NCBI GenBank assembly: GCA_031403955.1
Contig: JANNGR010000275.1
Span: forward strand, 1-43,960
From: CAISIP01 sp031403955
GTDB taxonomy: Bacteria; Pseudomonadota; Gammaproteobacteria; Burkholderiales; Burkholderiaceae_C
Direction: 5' to 3'
Length of the DNA: 43,960 nt
The position numbers and the translations under genes are program-made. This document shows, piece after piece, positions 33,090 through 40,839 of the stretch; position 1 is the first letter of the stretch; every line of letters begins with the position of its first letter. The notes under the pieces were generated by a model, which had not been told where the DNA came from, made no database searches, and worked only from the letters and a program-made list of their open reading frames with translations.

Positions 33090-33959
33090 CTAGATGCGCG
33101 ATTGCAACAGTTGCGCCGCGACGGCAACGGCAATCACTTCCGGTTCTTTGCCGGTGATACCGGCAACACCGATCGGACAGTTCACCTGATCGAGTTCATC
33201 CGCCGAGAAACCGCGCTCCAGCAGCCGATGGCGAAAGGTCGCCCATTTGGTCTTGCTGCCGATCAAACCGATGTGGCGCAGGTCGCCGCTTTCGCGCTGG
33301 CGCTTGAGGCAGGCCGCAACCACGTCCAGATCTTCGGCGTGGCTGAAACTCATGATCAGCACCCGGGTTTGGGCGGCCAGGCCGTCCACCGCCATGTGCA
33401 CCGGCTCGGAATGTTCACACAACACGTTGTCGGACACGTGTTCGGGGAAGATTTCGTCGCGGCTATCAATCCAGGTCACGGCAAATGGCAGCTTGCCCAG
33501 CACCTCGATCAGGGCCCGGCCTACATGGCCGCCGCCGAACAGCGCCACCGGCAACAGGTCTTGCGCGATGCGCTGACGCAGTGACGGCACGTCCTGCGCA
33601 CGCACCAACTCAAAACGCAGATGCATCACGCCGCCACAACACTGACCCAGGCTGGGCCCCAGGCTGGGCCCCAGCGCGTAACGCAGAACCGGCGCACCGG
33701 TTGCGCCGGCCAGGCGCCGCTGGGCCTCCTGCATGGCCTGGAGTTCCACCTGGCCACCACCAATCGTGCCCAGCGTGGCGTCGGCAAACACCGCCATCCA
33801 GGTCGACACATCGCGCGGAACCGAACCCCTGGTCGCGTCCACAGTGACCCAAACCGATGCCTCACCTTTGACAAGGCGGGCAAACACTTGCTCCGGCAGT
33901 TTCACGATTTTTCCTTGCGGATCGGCGCTGAGCACTGTGGCGATTGAAATATCAGGCAC
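33090..33959 (-). CDS. xdhC: xanthine dehydrogenase accessory protein XdhC
   Basis: A 289-residue protein with an N-terminal XdhC/CoxI domain (VTVDATRGSVPRDVSTWMAV, TIGGGQVELQA) and a C-terminal Rossmann-like domain (PVALFGGGHVGRALIEVLG, GLIGSKTKWATF). It loads sulfurated molybdenum cofactor onto xanthine dehydrogenase; the xdhA/B genes are not in this window. The segment before the Cys pair reads ALGPSLGPSLGQCCGG, a 12-base in-frame duplication of the usual GPSL. It is upstream of, and co-oriented with, the urate oxidase gene. Confidence 0.92.
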   Translation of the reverse strand: MPDISIATVLSADPQGKIVKLPEQVFARLVKGEASVWVTVDATRGSVPRDVSTWMAVFADATLGTIGGGQVELQAMQEAQRRLAGATGAPVLRYALGPSLGPSLGQCCGGVMHLRFELVRAQDVPSLRQRIAQDLLPVALFGGGHVGRALIEVLGKLPFAVTWIDSRDEIFPEHVSDNVLCEHSEPVHMAVDGLAAQTRVLIMSFSHAEDLDVVAACLKRQRESGDLRHIGLIGSKTKWATFRHRLLERGFSADELDQVNCPIGVAGITGKEPEVIAVAVAAQLLQSRI

Positions 33960-33990
33960 AGTATGCCCTTTGAAGGATCAGGAGGCTGCC

Positions 33991-34557
33991 GTGACCAACC
34001 TACGCAAGCGCGCGTTTTCAGTTGTCGCCGTCGTGTCAGGCGCGGCAGCGCTGGTCGCCTGCACCGCGCCCCAGCCGCCTCCTACCGCGGCCGCGCCCGG
34101 GCCGGCACCGGCGGCCGCACCGGTTCCAGCAGCAGCGGCGCCAGCCACTCCACGGCCGAGCGCCGCGCCAGTGCCGCCGCCAGTTGCCGCTGCCCCGGCC
34201 GAGGCGGCGCGCGCGGTCTCGAATGCCACCACGCCACGAGCCTACCGGCGCGACGCCGCCGCCCACCTGTATGCCAGGAACGCGGACCGCATCTTCAAGG
34301 GCATGCTGCAACCCCAGCTATACGCGATCGGCGTGCTGGATGTGGATATCGACCGCCAGGGCCAGGTCACGGCGATCAGTTGGCGCCGCGCGCCGAGCCA
34401 CGCGCCGGAGGTGATGGACGAAATTGTGCGCACCGTGCGCTCGGCCGCGCCTTACCCAATGCCCACGCGTATGGGCCGCGTGACTTACACCGACACCTGG
34501 TTGTGGGACAAAAGCGGGCGATTCCAGCTCGATACGCTGACGGAAGGCCAGTTGTAG
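33991..34557 (+). CDS. putative lipoprotein with TonB-like C-terminal domain
   Basis: A 188-residue protein starting at GTG 33991, with GGAGG five nt upstream. The N-terminus (TNLRKRAFSVVAVVSGAAAL, then VAC) is a lipoprotein signal with a lipobox Cys near residue 24. A ~55-residue Pro/Ala-rich linker follows. The C-terminal ~85 residues (YAIGVLDVDIDRQGQVTAIS, then AAPYPMP) resemble the TonB C-terminal fold seen in many periplasmic proteins. An open frame extending back to 33733 is antisense to xdhC and not used. Role unknown. Confidence 0.65.
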   Translation: MTNLRKRAFSVVAVVSGAAALVACTAPQPPPTAAAPGPAPAAAPVPAAAAPATPRPSAAPVPPPVAAAPAEAARAVSNATTPRAYRRDAAAHLYARNADRIFKGMLQPQLYAIGVLDVDIDRQGQVTAISWRRAPSHAPEVMDEIVRTVRSAAPYPMPTRMGRVTYTDTWLWDKSGRFQLDTLTEGQL

Positions 34558-34576
34558 ACCAGCTCGGCTGGCAGTT

Positions 34577-34930
34577 TCACGATCCCCGGTAGGTCGAATA
34601 ACTCCACGGGCTAACCAGCAGTGGAACATGGTAATGCTGGTCGGTGTGGGCCACGCCAAAGTCCAGGCTGACCTTGTTCAGGAAATTCGGTTCTGGCAAC
34701 ACAACGCCCCTGGACCGGAAATACGCGCCAACGCCGAACACCAGGCGATAGGTGCCTTTCTTCAGGTTGTTGTTGTCGTACAGCAGCCCATCGGGATTAC
34801 GCCCGTCATGATTCAAGGCAAAACTTCTCACCAGCGCCGCCTGGTCGCCGTCGGTGGTGTACAACTCAACCCGCATTCCGGCTGCCGGTCCACCGTGCAT
34901 GGTGTCCAGTACGTGTGTGCTCAATCCCAT
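34577..34930 (-). CDS. hiuH: 5-hydroxyisourate hydrolase
   Basis: A 117-residue transthyretin-like enzyme that hydrolyses 5-hydroxyisourate, the product of urate oxidation, to OHCU. The family landmarks are complete: MGLSTHVLDTMHGGPAAGM, the Arg/Asp segment NHDGRNPDG, and the terminal HYHVPLLVSPWSYSTYRGS. AGGAGG upstream of ATG 34930 sets the start. A longer open frame to 35293 merely reads through the hairpin array. It converges on the lipoprotein gene. Confidence 0.95.
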   Translation of the reverse strand: MGLSTHVLDTMHGGPAAGMRVELYTTDGDQAALVRSFALNHDGRNPDGLLYDNNNLKKGTYRLVFGVGAYFRSRGVVLPEPNFLNKVSLDFGVAHTDQHYHVPLLVSPWSYSTYRGS

Positions 34931-34949
34931 GGTACCTCCTGAAACTTGC

Positions 34950-35240
34950 GGGACAGACTGCAACCACACGCAGTGGGTAAGGTCTGTCCCCGACCTACTG
35001 AAACCTTGCGGGACAGACCGCAGCCACACGCAGTGGGCAAGCTCTGTCCCCAAATACTGAAACCTTGTGGGACAGACCGCAGCCACACGTAGTGGGCAAG
35101 CTCTGTCCCCAAATACTGAAACCTTGTGGGACAGACCGCAGCCACACGCAGTGGGCAAGCTCTGTCCCCAACACTTTGTCGGATGTCGGATGTCCAACTT
35201 GCGGGACAGACTGCGGCGGCGCAGCCGCAAGCTCTGTCCC
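34950..35240. repeat. tandem array of palindromic (hairpin) repeats
   Basis: Five units each carry GGGACAGA and TCTGTCCC as an 8-bp inverted repeat about 25 bases apart (unit spans 34950-34990, 35010-35050, 35069-35109, 35128-35168, 35203-35240). Units 1-4 repeat every 59-60 bases and are nearly identical. Unit 5 is diverged inside (CTGCGGCGGCGCAGCCGCAAG) but keeps both arms. Between the arms, GCCAC...GTGGGC forms a second, inner pairing. The array separates the divergent hiuH and gntR genes and would lie in the leader of either transcript. It is unlike a CRISPR because there are no unique spacers. Confidence 0.9.
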
Positions 35241-35265
35241 AACATGCCAAAACCCGCTCGAAAAC

Positions 35266-35279
35266 AAAAGTGTATACAC
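35266..35279 (+). promoter_or_regulatory. operator candidate upstream of gntR
   Basis: AAAAGTGTATACAC ends 28 bases before the gntR ATG. Its palindromic core GTGTATACAC is shared with the site upstream of the urate oxidase gene. FCD-type GntR proteins bind short GT/AC palindromes, so autoregulation is likely. Confidence 0.65.
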
Positions 35280-35307
35280 ATTTCGGATTTCACGCTAATA
35301 TCGACGC

Positions 35308-35973
35308 ATGGAGTCCTCTTCCACCAACCTGATTGTGCAGGCGCTGACCAAGGCGATCGTCGAACATCGGCTGCATCCTGGCAGCAAACTGGCGGAGCAA
35401 AAACTCGCCGACCATTTTGGCGTTTCGCGCACGCTGGTGCGCCAGGCGCTGCTGCAATTGTCGCAACACCAGTTGGTCACGCTGGAGCCTGCGCGTGGCG
35501 CGTTTGTGGCAGCGCCGTCGGTGAGTGAAGCCCGGCAGGTTTTTGCAGTGCGCCGCATGCTGGAGTCCGAAATGACGCGAGCTTTCGTGCGGCAGGTCAC
35601 GCCGGCCAAAATCCGGGCTCTGAAAGAACATATTGCGCAGGAGAAACTGGCCATCGAACAAGAGGATGCGCCGGGCCGCACCGAACTGCTGGGGGACTTC
35701 CACGTGCGCCTGGCGGAGTTGATGGGCAACGAGGTGCTGGCCCAATTGCTGAGCCAGTTGATTTCGCGTTGCGCCCTGATCACGTTGATGTACCAGACCA
35801 CGAGTGCCGCCGAACATTCCAACCACGAACATGTCGAAATCGTGCGTGCGCTGGCCGCCAAAGACGAGGAACGGGCAGTACGCCTGATGAACGAACACCT
35901 GCTGCATGTGGAAGAAATCCTGACTTTCGACCGCAAGATTCCGAGCAACGATATTTCGATGGCGCTTTCCTGA
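35308..35973 (+). CDS. GntR-family (FCD) transcriptional regulator
   Basis: A 221-residue regulator. The N-terminal winged helix reads HRLHPGSKLAEQKLADHFGV, then SRTLVRQALLQLSQHQLVTL. The C-terminal FCD all-helical domain carries candidate metal/ligand residues (GDFHVRLAELMGN, HEHVEIVRALAAKDEERAVRLMNEHL). It precedes puuE by 9 bases and uraD-allC, so it is probably the local regulator of purine/allantoin breakdown. Its effector is unknown; allantoin or a ureide is a reasonable guess. Confidence 0.9.
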   Translation: MESSSTNLIVQALTKAIVEHRLHPGSKLAEQKLADHFGVSRTLVRQALLQLSQHQLVTLEPARGAFVAAPSVSEARQVFAVRRMLESEMTRAFVRQVTPAKIRALKEHIAQEKLAIEQEDAPGRTELLGDFHVRLAELMGNEVLAQLLSQLISRCALITLMYQTTSAAEHSNHEHVEIVRALAAKDEERAVRLMNEHLLHVEEILTFDRKIPSNDISMALS

Positions 35974-35982
35974 AAGTCTGTA

Positions 35983-36948
35983 ATGACCAGTGCGCGTTTT
36001 GTCTACGACTCGACCGGCGCCTATCCGCGCGACCTGCTGGGTTATGGACGCACCCCCCCCCATGCCCAATGGCCGCAAGCTGCGCGAATCGCGCTGCAGT
36101 TTGTGCTGAACTATGAAGAAGGCGGCGAAAACGCGGTCCTGCACGGCGACCCGGCGTCAGAGCAGTTTTTGTCGGAAATGTTCAACCCGGCGGCGTTCCC
36201 GGCGCGCCATCTGAGCATGGAGAGCATCTACGAATACGGCTCGCGCGCGGGTGTCTGGCGCATCCTGCGCGAGTTCGAGCGGCGCCAACTGCCGCTGACT
36301 GTTTTCGGTGTCGGCATGGCCTTGCAGCGTCACCCTGAATTGACCGCCGCGTTCAAGGAGTTAGGGCACGAGATCGCCTGCCATGGCTGGCGCTGGATCA
36401 GTTACCAGAATATCGACGAAGCGGTTGAACGCGAACACATGCGCGTCGGCATGCAGATCATCGAGCAGCTTTGCGGCGAACGCGCGCTGGGCTGGTATAC
36501 CGGCCGCGACAGCCCCAATACGCACCGGCTGGTGGCGGACTACGGCGGCTTCGAATACGACAGCGATTATTACGGCGACGACCTGCCGTTCTGGATGAAG
36601 GTCAAGAAAACCGATGGCAGCGTGGTTGCGCAACTCATCGTTCCCTACACGCTGGATACCAACGACATGCGGTTCTCGTCGGCCCAGGGCTTCGCGCAGG
36701 GCGAGGATTTTTTCACTTACCTGAAAGACAGTTTTGACGTGTTGTATGCCGAGGGTGACCCCCAGGGCGCCAATGCGCCGAAGATGATGAACATCGGCAT
36801 GCACTGCCGGCTGCTGGGACGGCCTGGGCGCATGAAGGCGCTGCAAAAGTTCCTGGACTATGTGCAGAGCTTTGAGCGGGTCTGGATCTGCCGGCGACTG
36901 GACATCGCGCGGCACTGGAAACAGACCCACCCCTACCTTGGAGACTGA
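35983..36948 (+). CDS. puuE: allantoinase, polysaccharide-deacetylase type
   Basis: A 321-residue NodB-fold allantoinase that opens allantoin to allantoate. Segments such as RIALQFVLNYEEGGENAVLHGD, EYGSRAGVWRILREFERR, EIACHGWRWISYQN and WYTGRDSPNTHRL are typical of PuuE. It starts 9 bases after gntR and is followed 3 bases later by the UraD-AllC fusion. Metal dependence cannot be judged from the sequence alone. Confidence 0.93.
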   Translation: MTSARFVYDSTGAYPRDLLGYGRTPPHAQWPQAARIALQFVLNYEEGGENAVLHGDPASEQFLSEMFNPAAFPARHLSMESIYEYGSRAGVWRILREFERRQLPLTVFGVGMALQRHPELTAAFKELGHEIACHGWRWISYQNIDEAVEREHMRVGMQIIEQLCGERALGWYTGRDSPNTHRLVADYGGFEYDSDYYGDDLPFWMKVKKTDGSVVAQLIVPYTLDTNDMRFSSAQGFAQGEDFFTYLKDSFDVLYAEGDPQGANAPKMMNIGMHCRLLGRPGRMKALQKFLDYVQSFERVWICRRLDIARHWKQTHPYLGD

Positions 36949-36951
36949 TCA

Positions 36952-38727
36952 ATGCCACCGACACTGCAACAACTCAATGACGCGCCGTTGCCAGAGGCAA
37001 AACGCATGCTGGATGGCCTGCACGAGCATTCGCCCTGGATCGCCGAACAAGCGCTGGCCCAACGGCCGTTTCGATCGCTGGCGCAGCTGAAACACTGCAT
37101 GGTGCAAGTGGTGACAGCCGCCGGACGTGATGTGCAGTTGGCTCTGATCCGCGCCCACCCGGAACTGGCCGGCAAAGCCATGGTGACGAATACGCTCACC
37201 ACTGAATCGACCAATGAGCAGAACCAGGCCGGTCTGACGAACTGCACGCCTGAGGAACTGACACGGATAGCGCAACTGAACCTGGCCTACGCGGCCAGGT
37301 TCGATTTCCCGTTCATTCTTGCGGTGCGCGGACCACGTGGCCTGGGCCTTTCAAAGCAGGAAATTTTCGACACCTTCGAGCGCCGGCTGCAAAACCATCC
37401 GAATTTCGAGTTGCAGGAGTGCCTGCGCAATATCCACCGCATCGTTGAAATTCGCCTCAACGACAAGTTCGGCATCACACCGCAACTCGGTAACGACGTG
37501 TGGGACTGGCATGAACAGTTGAGTATTCACACCGACCCCGGTTATGCGGCTCTGGGCCAACTCACCGTCACTTACCTGACCGACGCGCACCGCGCCTGCG
37601 CGGCTCAGATCAAGTCACAGATGCAAGCCTGCGGATTTGACGACGTGACCATCGACGCCGTGGGCAATGTGGTAGGCCGGTACCAGGCCGAAAAGCCTGG
37701 CGCGCGCACGCTGCTGACCGGCAGCCACTATGACACCGTGCGCAACGGCGGCAAATACGACGGCCGCCTCGGCATATTTGTGCCGATGGCCTGTGTGCGC
37801 GAGCTGAAAAAAGTAGGCAAACGCCTGCCGTTCAACTTCGAAGTAGTCGGTTTTTCGGAAGAAGAAGGTCAACGCTACAAGGCCACGTTCCTGGGCTCGG
37901 GTGCCTTGATTGGTGACTTCAGGCACGAATGGATGGAACAAAAAGATGCCGATGGCATCACACTGCGCGAAGCGATGCAGCACGCCGGTTTGCGTATCGA
38001 CGATATACCGGCGCTGCAACGCGACCCGCAAGACTATCTTGGATTTGTCGAGGTGCATATCGAGCAGGGTCCGGTACTCAATGAGCTGGACCTGCCGCTG
38101 GGCATCGTGACCTCGATCAACGGCAGCGTGCGTTATGCGGTCGAGGTGACCGGTACCGCCTGCCATGCCGGCACCACACCGATGAACCGGCGCAGCGACG
38201 CTGCCGCTGCCGTGGCTGAAGTCATCCTAGCCGCCGAAAAACGGGCAGCACAAGACGGTGACTCGGTCGCCACGGTGGGACAACTGTTGGTGCCCAATGG
38301 GTCCATCAACGTGGTACCGGGCCGTTGCCAGTTCACGCTCGACATGCGCGCGCCGACCAACGCGCAACGCGACGCGATGGTACGCGACGTCTTGGCCAGC
38401 CTGACCGATGTCTGCGCCCGCCGCCATGTGCATTACAAGCTGGAAGAAACCATGCGCGCCTCGGCCGCGCCCAGCGCACCGCCATGGCAGGCGCGTTGGG
38501 AACAAGCAGTGGATGCACTTGGCGTACCGCTGTATCGCATGCCAAGCGGCGCCGGCCACGATGCGATGAAGCTGCACGAACGCATGCCGCAAGCGATGTT
38601 GTTTGTGCGCGGGCAAAACTCCGGCATCAGCCACAACCCGCTCGAATCCACCACCAGCGACGACATGCAACTGGCCGTCGAAGCCTTTGGGCTGTTACTC
38701 AACCAACTGTCAGAAGACCATCCATGA
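36952..38727 (+). CDS. UraD-AllC fusion: OHCU decarboxylase plus allantoate amidohydrolase
   Basis: A 591-residue two-domain enzyme. Residues 1 to about 165 are an OHCU decarboxylase (LIRAHPELAGK with the catalytic-type His near 69, and STNEQNQAGL). From about 170 onward is an M20-family allantoate amidohydrolase, with metal-site segments GSHYDTVRNGG, DGRLG, SEEEGQRY and HIEQGP and the lid GTACHAGTTPMNRR. One protein thus covers the step before allantoinase and the step after it. The frame is continuous, with no internal stop or start signal. The next gene overlaps its stop (ATGA). Confidence 0.93.
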   Translation: MPPTLQQLNDAPLPEAKRMLDGLHEHSPWIAEQALAQRPFRSLAQLKHCMVQVVTAAGRDVQLALIRAHPELAGKAMVTNTLTTESTNEQNQAGLTNCTPEELTRIAQLNLAYAARFDFPFILAVRGPRGLGLSKQEIFDTFERRLQNHPNFELQECLRNIHRIVEIRLNDKFGITPQLGNDVWDWHEQLSIHTDPGYAALGQLTVTYLTDAHRACAAQIKSQMQACGFDDVTIDAVGNVVGRYQAEKPGARTLLTGSHYDTVRNGGKYDGRLGIFVPMACVRELKKVGKRLPFNFEVVGFSEEEGQRYKATFLGSGALIGDFRHEWMEQKDADGITLREAMQHAGLRIDDIPALQRDPQDYLGFVEVHIEQGPVLNELDLPLGIVTSINGSVRYAVEVTGTACHAGTTPMNRRSDAAAAVAEVILAAEKRAAQDGDSVATVGQLLVPNGSINVVPGRCQFTLDMRAPTNAQRDAMVRDVLASLTDVCARRHVHYKLEETMRASAAPSAPPWQARWEQAVDALGVPLYRMPSGAGHDAMKLHERMPQAMLFVRGQNSGISHNPLESTTSDDMQLAVEAFGLLLNQLSEDHP

Positions 38728-39959
38728 CTACCTACGAACAACTTGATAGCTGGATCGACGCGCACTTTGACGAACAGGTGCGGTTTTTGCAGGAGCTGAT
38801 CCGCGTGCCGACCGACACGCCACCTGGCGACAACGCGCCGCATGCCGAGCGTACCGCTGAGTTGTTGAAGGCATTTGGCCTGGAGGCAGAGAAACACCCG
38901 GTGCCGCAATCCGAGGTCCGCGCCTGCGGCCTGGAATCCATAACCAACCTGGTGGTACGGCGCAAATATGGCGCCGGGCGCACGATTCTGCTGAATGCCC
39001 ATGGCGACGTCGTTCCCCCCGGCGAGGGCTGGACCAAAAACCCCTACGGTGGCGAAGTCGATAACGGCAAGATTTACGGCCGCGCGGCCGCGGTCAGTAA
39101 ATGCGATTTCTCCACCTACACATTCGCCGTGCGTGCGCTGGAGGCGGTCGCCAAACCGGCCGCGGGAAACATCGAGTTATTGTTCACCTACGACGAAGAG
39201 TTTGGCGGCGAAGTCGGGCCAGCCTGGCTGCTCAAACACAACATCATCCATCCCGACCTGATGATTGCCGCCGGCTTCAGCTACCAGGTGATCACCGCCC
39301 ACAACGGCTGCCTGCAGATGGAAGTCACGGTGCACGGCAAGATGGCGCACGCGGCGATTCCCGACTCCGGCGTTGACGCGCTGCAGGCCGCGGTCGACAT
39401 TCTGCAGGCGCTGTACCGGCAAAACACGCTGTACAAGACGATCAGTTCCGAAGTGGAAGGTATCAACCATCCGTACCTGAATGTCGGCATGATCGAAGGC
39501 GGTACCAACACCAACGTGGTGCCCGGCCGCGTGACTTTCAAACTCGACCGGCGCATGATCCCCGAAGAAAACCCGGTGCTGGTAGAGGCCACGCTGCGCA
39601 ACATCATCCAGGACACCGCGTCGCAACGGCCCGGCGTGACGGTCGATATCAAACGCATGCTGCTGGCGAATTCGATGCGCCCATTGCCCGGCAACCAGCC
39701 GTTGGTGCAGGCGATCCAGAAACATGGGGCGGCCGTTTTCGGGGAGAAAATACCGGCGCTGGGCACACCGCTTTACACCGATGTGCGTCTGTTCTGCGAG
39801 GCCGGCATTCCCGGCGTAATTTACGGCGCCGGCCCGCGCACGGTACTGGAGTCACACGCCAAACGCGCCGACGAGCGGCTCGACCTGCAGGATCTGCGCC
39901 GCGCGACCAAGGTGATCGCGCGCAGTTTGCACGATCTGCTGGCTGGAGACCGGCGCTGA
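38724..39959 (+). CDS. M20-family metallopeptidase-like protein
   Basis: A 411-residue M20/ArgE-DapE-like hydrolase. The first metal His is in LNAHGDVVPPGEGW (H93), and the catalytic/metal Glu pair is in FTYDEEFGGE (158-159). The segment that normally reads GRGAADMKG, with a metal-bridging Asp, reads GRAAAVSKCD (119-128), so Val sits at the Asp position. It is coupled to uraD-allC by a 4-base overlap and probably acts on a ureide or amino-acid derivative from purine breakdown. The exact substrate is unknown. Confidence 0.8.
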   Translation: MTTYEQLDSWIDAHFDEQVRFLQELIRVPTDTPPGDNAPHAERTAELLKAFGLEAEKHPVPQSEVRACGLESITNLVVRRKYGAGRTILLNAHGDVVPPGEGWTKNPYGGEVDNGKIYGRAAAVSKCDFSTYTFAVRALEAVAKPAAGNIELLFTYDEEFGGEVGPAWLLKHNIIHPDLMIAAGFSYQVITAHNGCLQMEVTVHGKMAHAAIPDSGVDALQAAVDILQALYRQNTLYKTISSEVEGINHPYLNVGMIEGGTNTNVVPGRVTFKLDRRMIPEENPVLVEATLRNIIQDTASQRPGVTVDIKRMLLANSMRPLPGNQPLVQAIQKHGAAVFGEKIPALGTPLYTDVRLFCEAGIPGVIYGAGPRTVLESHAKRADERLDLQDLRRATKVIARSLHDLLAGDRR

Positions 39960-39990
39960 GCGGCAGACACCAACACCAAAGGGCTACTGC

Positions 39991-40800
39991 ATGGGCAAGG
40001 CGACAACCATTCGCGTCGGCGTAGGCGGCTGGACCTACGAGCCCTGGCGCAACAATTTTTATCCCAAGGGCCTGCCCCACGGCAGGGAACTTGAATACGC
40101 CAGCCGCCAGCTCACAGCCATCGAAGTCAACGGCACCTACTACAGCACCATGAAGCCGGCCAGCTTCAGAAAATGGCACGACGAGGTGCCCGACGATTTC
40201 GTCTTCTCGCTCAAGGCCAGCCGCTTCGCGACCAACCGCCGCCTGCTGGCCAGCGCAGGTGAATCGATAACACGTTTCATAGACAGCGGCGTCGTCGAAC
40301 TGGGCGACAAGCTCGGGCCCATCGTCTGGCAATTCATGCCGACCAAGCAATTCGAAGCTGAAGACTTCGAGTCCTTTCTGGCCTTGCTGCCCGACAAAGT
40401 GGGCGGACGACAACTGCGCCATGTGCTGGATGTGCGGCACGCCAGCTTCATGTCGCCTGACTACCTGAAACTTGCACGCAAATACCGGTGTGCCAGTGTG
40501 TTCACCGACTCCGAAAAACTTCCTTCCTTCGCTGATCTGACGGGTGACTTCGTCTATGCGCGGCTGATGAAAAGTGAAGAGAATGTGAAGACCGGTTACC
40601 CTTCACAGTCGCTCGATCAGTGGGCGCAAGTCGCGCAAACCTGGGCGCAAGGCGGTGAGCCCGAACTGTTGCCGCGTGTTGTGCCCGAGGTGAAACCCGC
40701 ACAGCCACGCGAGGTTTTCGTGTTCTTCATCAACGGCGCCAAGGAGCGGGCGCCAGCAGCGGCGCAGGCGTTGTTGGCGCGGCTCGGCAAAGGCCCTTGA
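39991..40800 (+). CDS. DUF72 (YecE-like) protein
   Basis: A 269-residue TIM-barrel-like protein of the DUF72 family. The N-terminus IRVGVGGWTYEPWRNNFYPKGLP is diagnostic, followed by TAIEVNGTYYSTMKPASFRKW and FVFSLKASRFATNRRLL. Function is not established for the family. It begins 31 bases after the M20 gene and may share its transcript. Confidence 0.88.
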   Translation: MGKATTIRVGVGGWTYEPWRNNFYPKGLPHGRELEYASRQLTAIEVNGTYYSTMKPASFRKWHDEVPDDFVFSLKASRFATNRRLLASAGESITRFIDSGVVELGDKLGPIVWQFMPTKQFEAEDFESFLALLPDKVGGRQLRHVLDVRHASFMSPDYLKLARKYRCASVFTDSEKLPSFADLTGDFVYARLMKSEENVKTGYPSQSLDQWAQVAQTWAQGGEPELLPRVVPEVKPAQPREVFVFFINGAKERAPAAAQALLARLGKGP

Positions 40801-40839
40801 ACGCTGCGCGACGCGCCCCCCACTACGGAGCCTGTAACG

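Noticed and set aside
33733..33990. Longer N-terminus for the lipoprotein gene
   Set aside because: It is antisense to xdhC. The GTG at 33991 has a GGAGG at ideal distance and begins a proper lipoprotein signal.
34559..34571. Terminator between the lipoprotein gene and hiuH
   Set aside because: CCAGC-TCG-GCTGG is only a 5-bp stem followed by CAGTTT; too weak to call.
34950..35240. CRISPR array
   Set aside because: The units are tandem copies without unique spacers, and each is itself palindromic; no cas genes are present.
34931..35293. N-terminal extension of HiuH through the repeat array
   Set aside because: The extra ~120 residues are a translation of the hairpin repeats. HiuH has its normal length from ATG 34930, which has a strong RBS.
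38325..39959. A 544-codon plus-strand open frame reaching back into uraD-allC
   Set aside because: Only the part from 38724 is the M20 gene. The upstream 400 bases overlap the AllC domain in another frame, and the ATGA overlap marks the real start.
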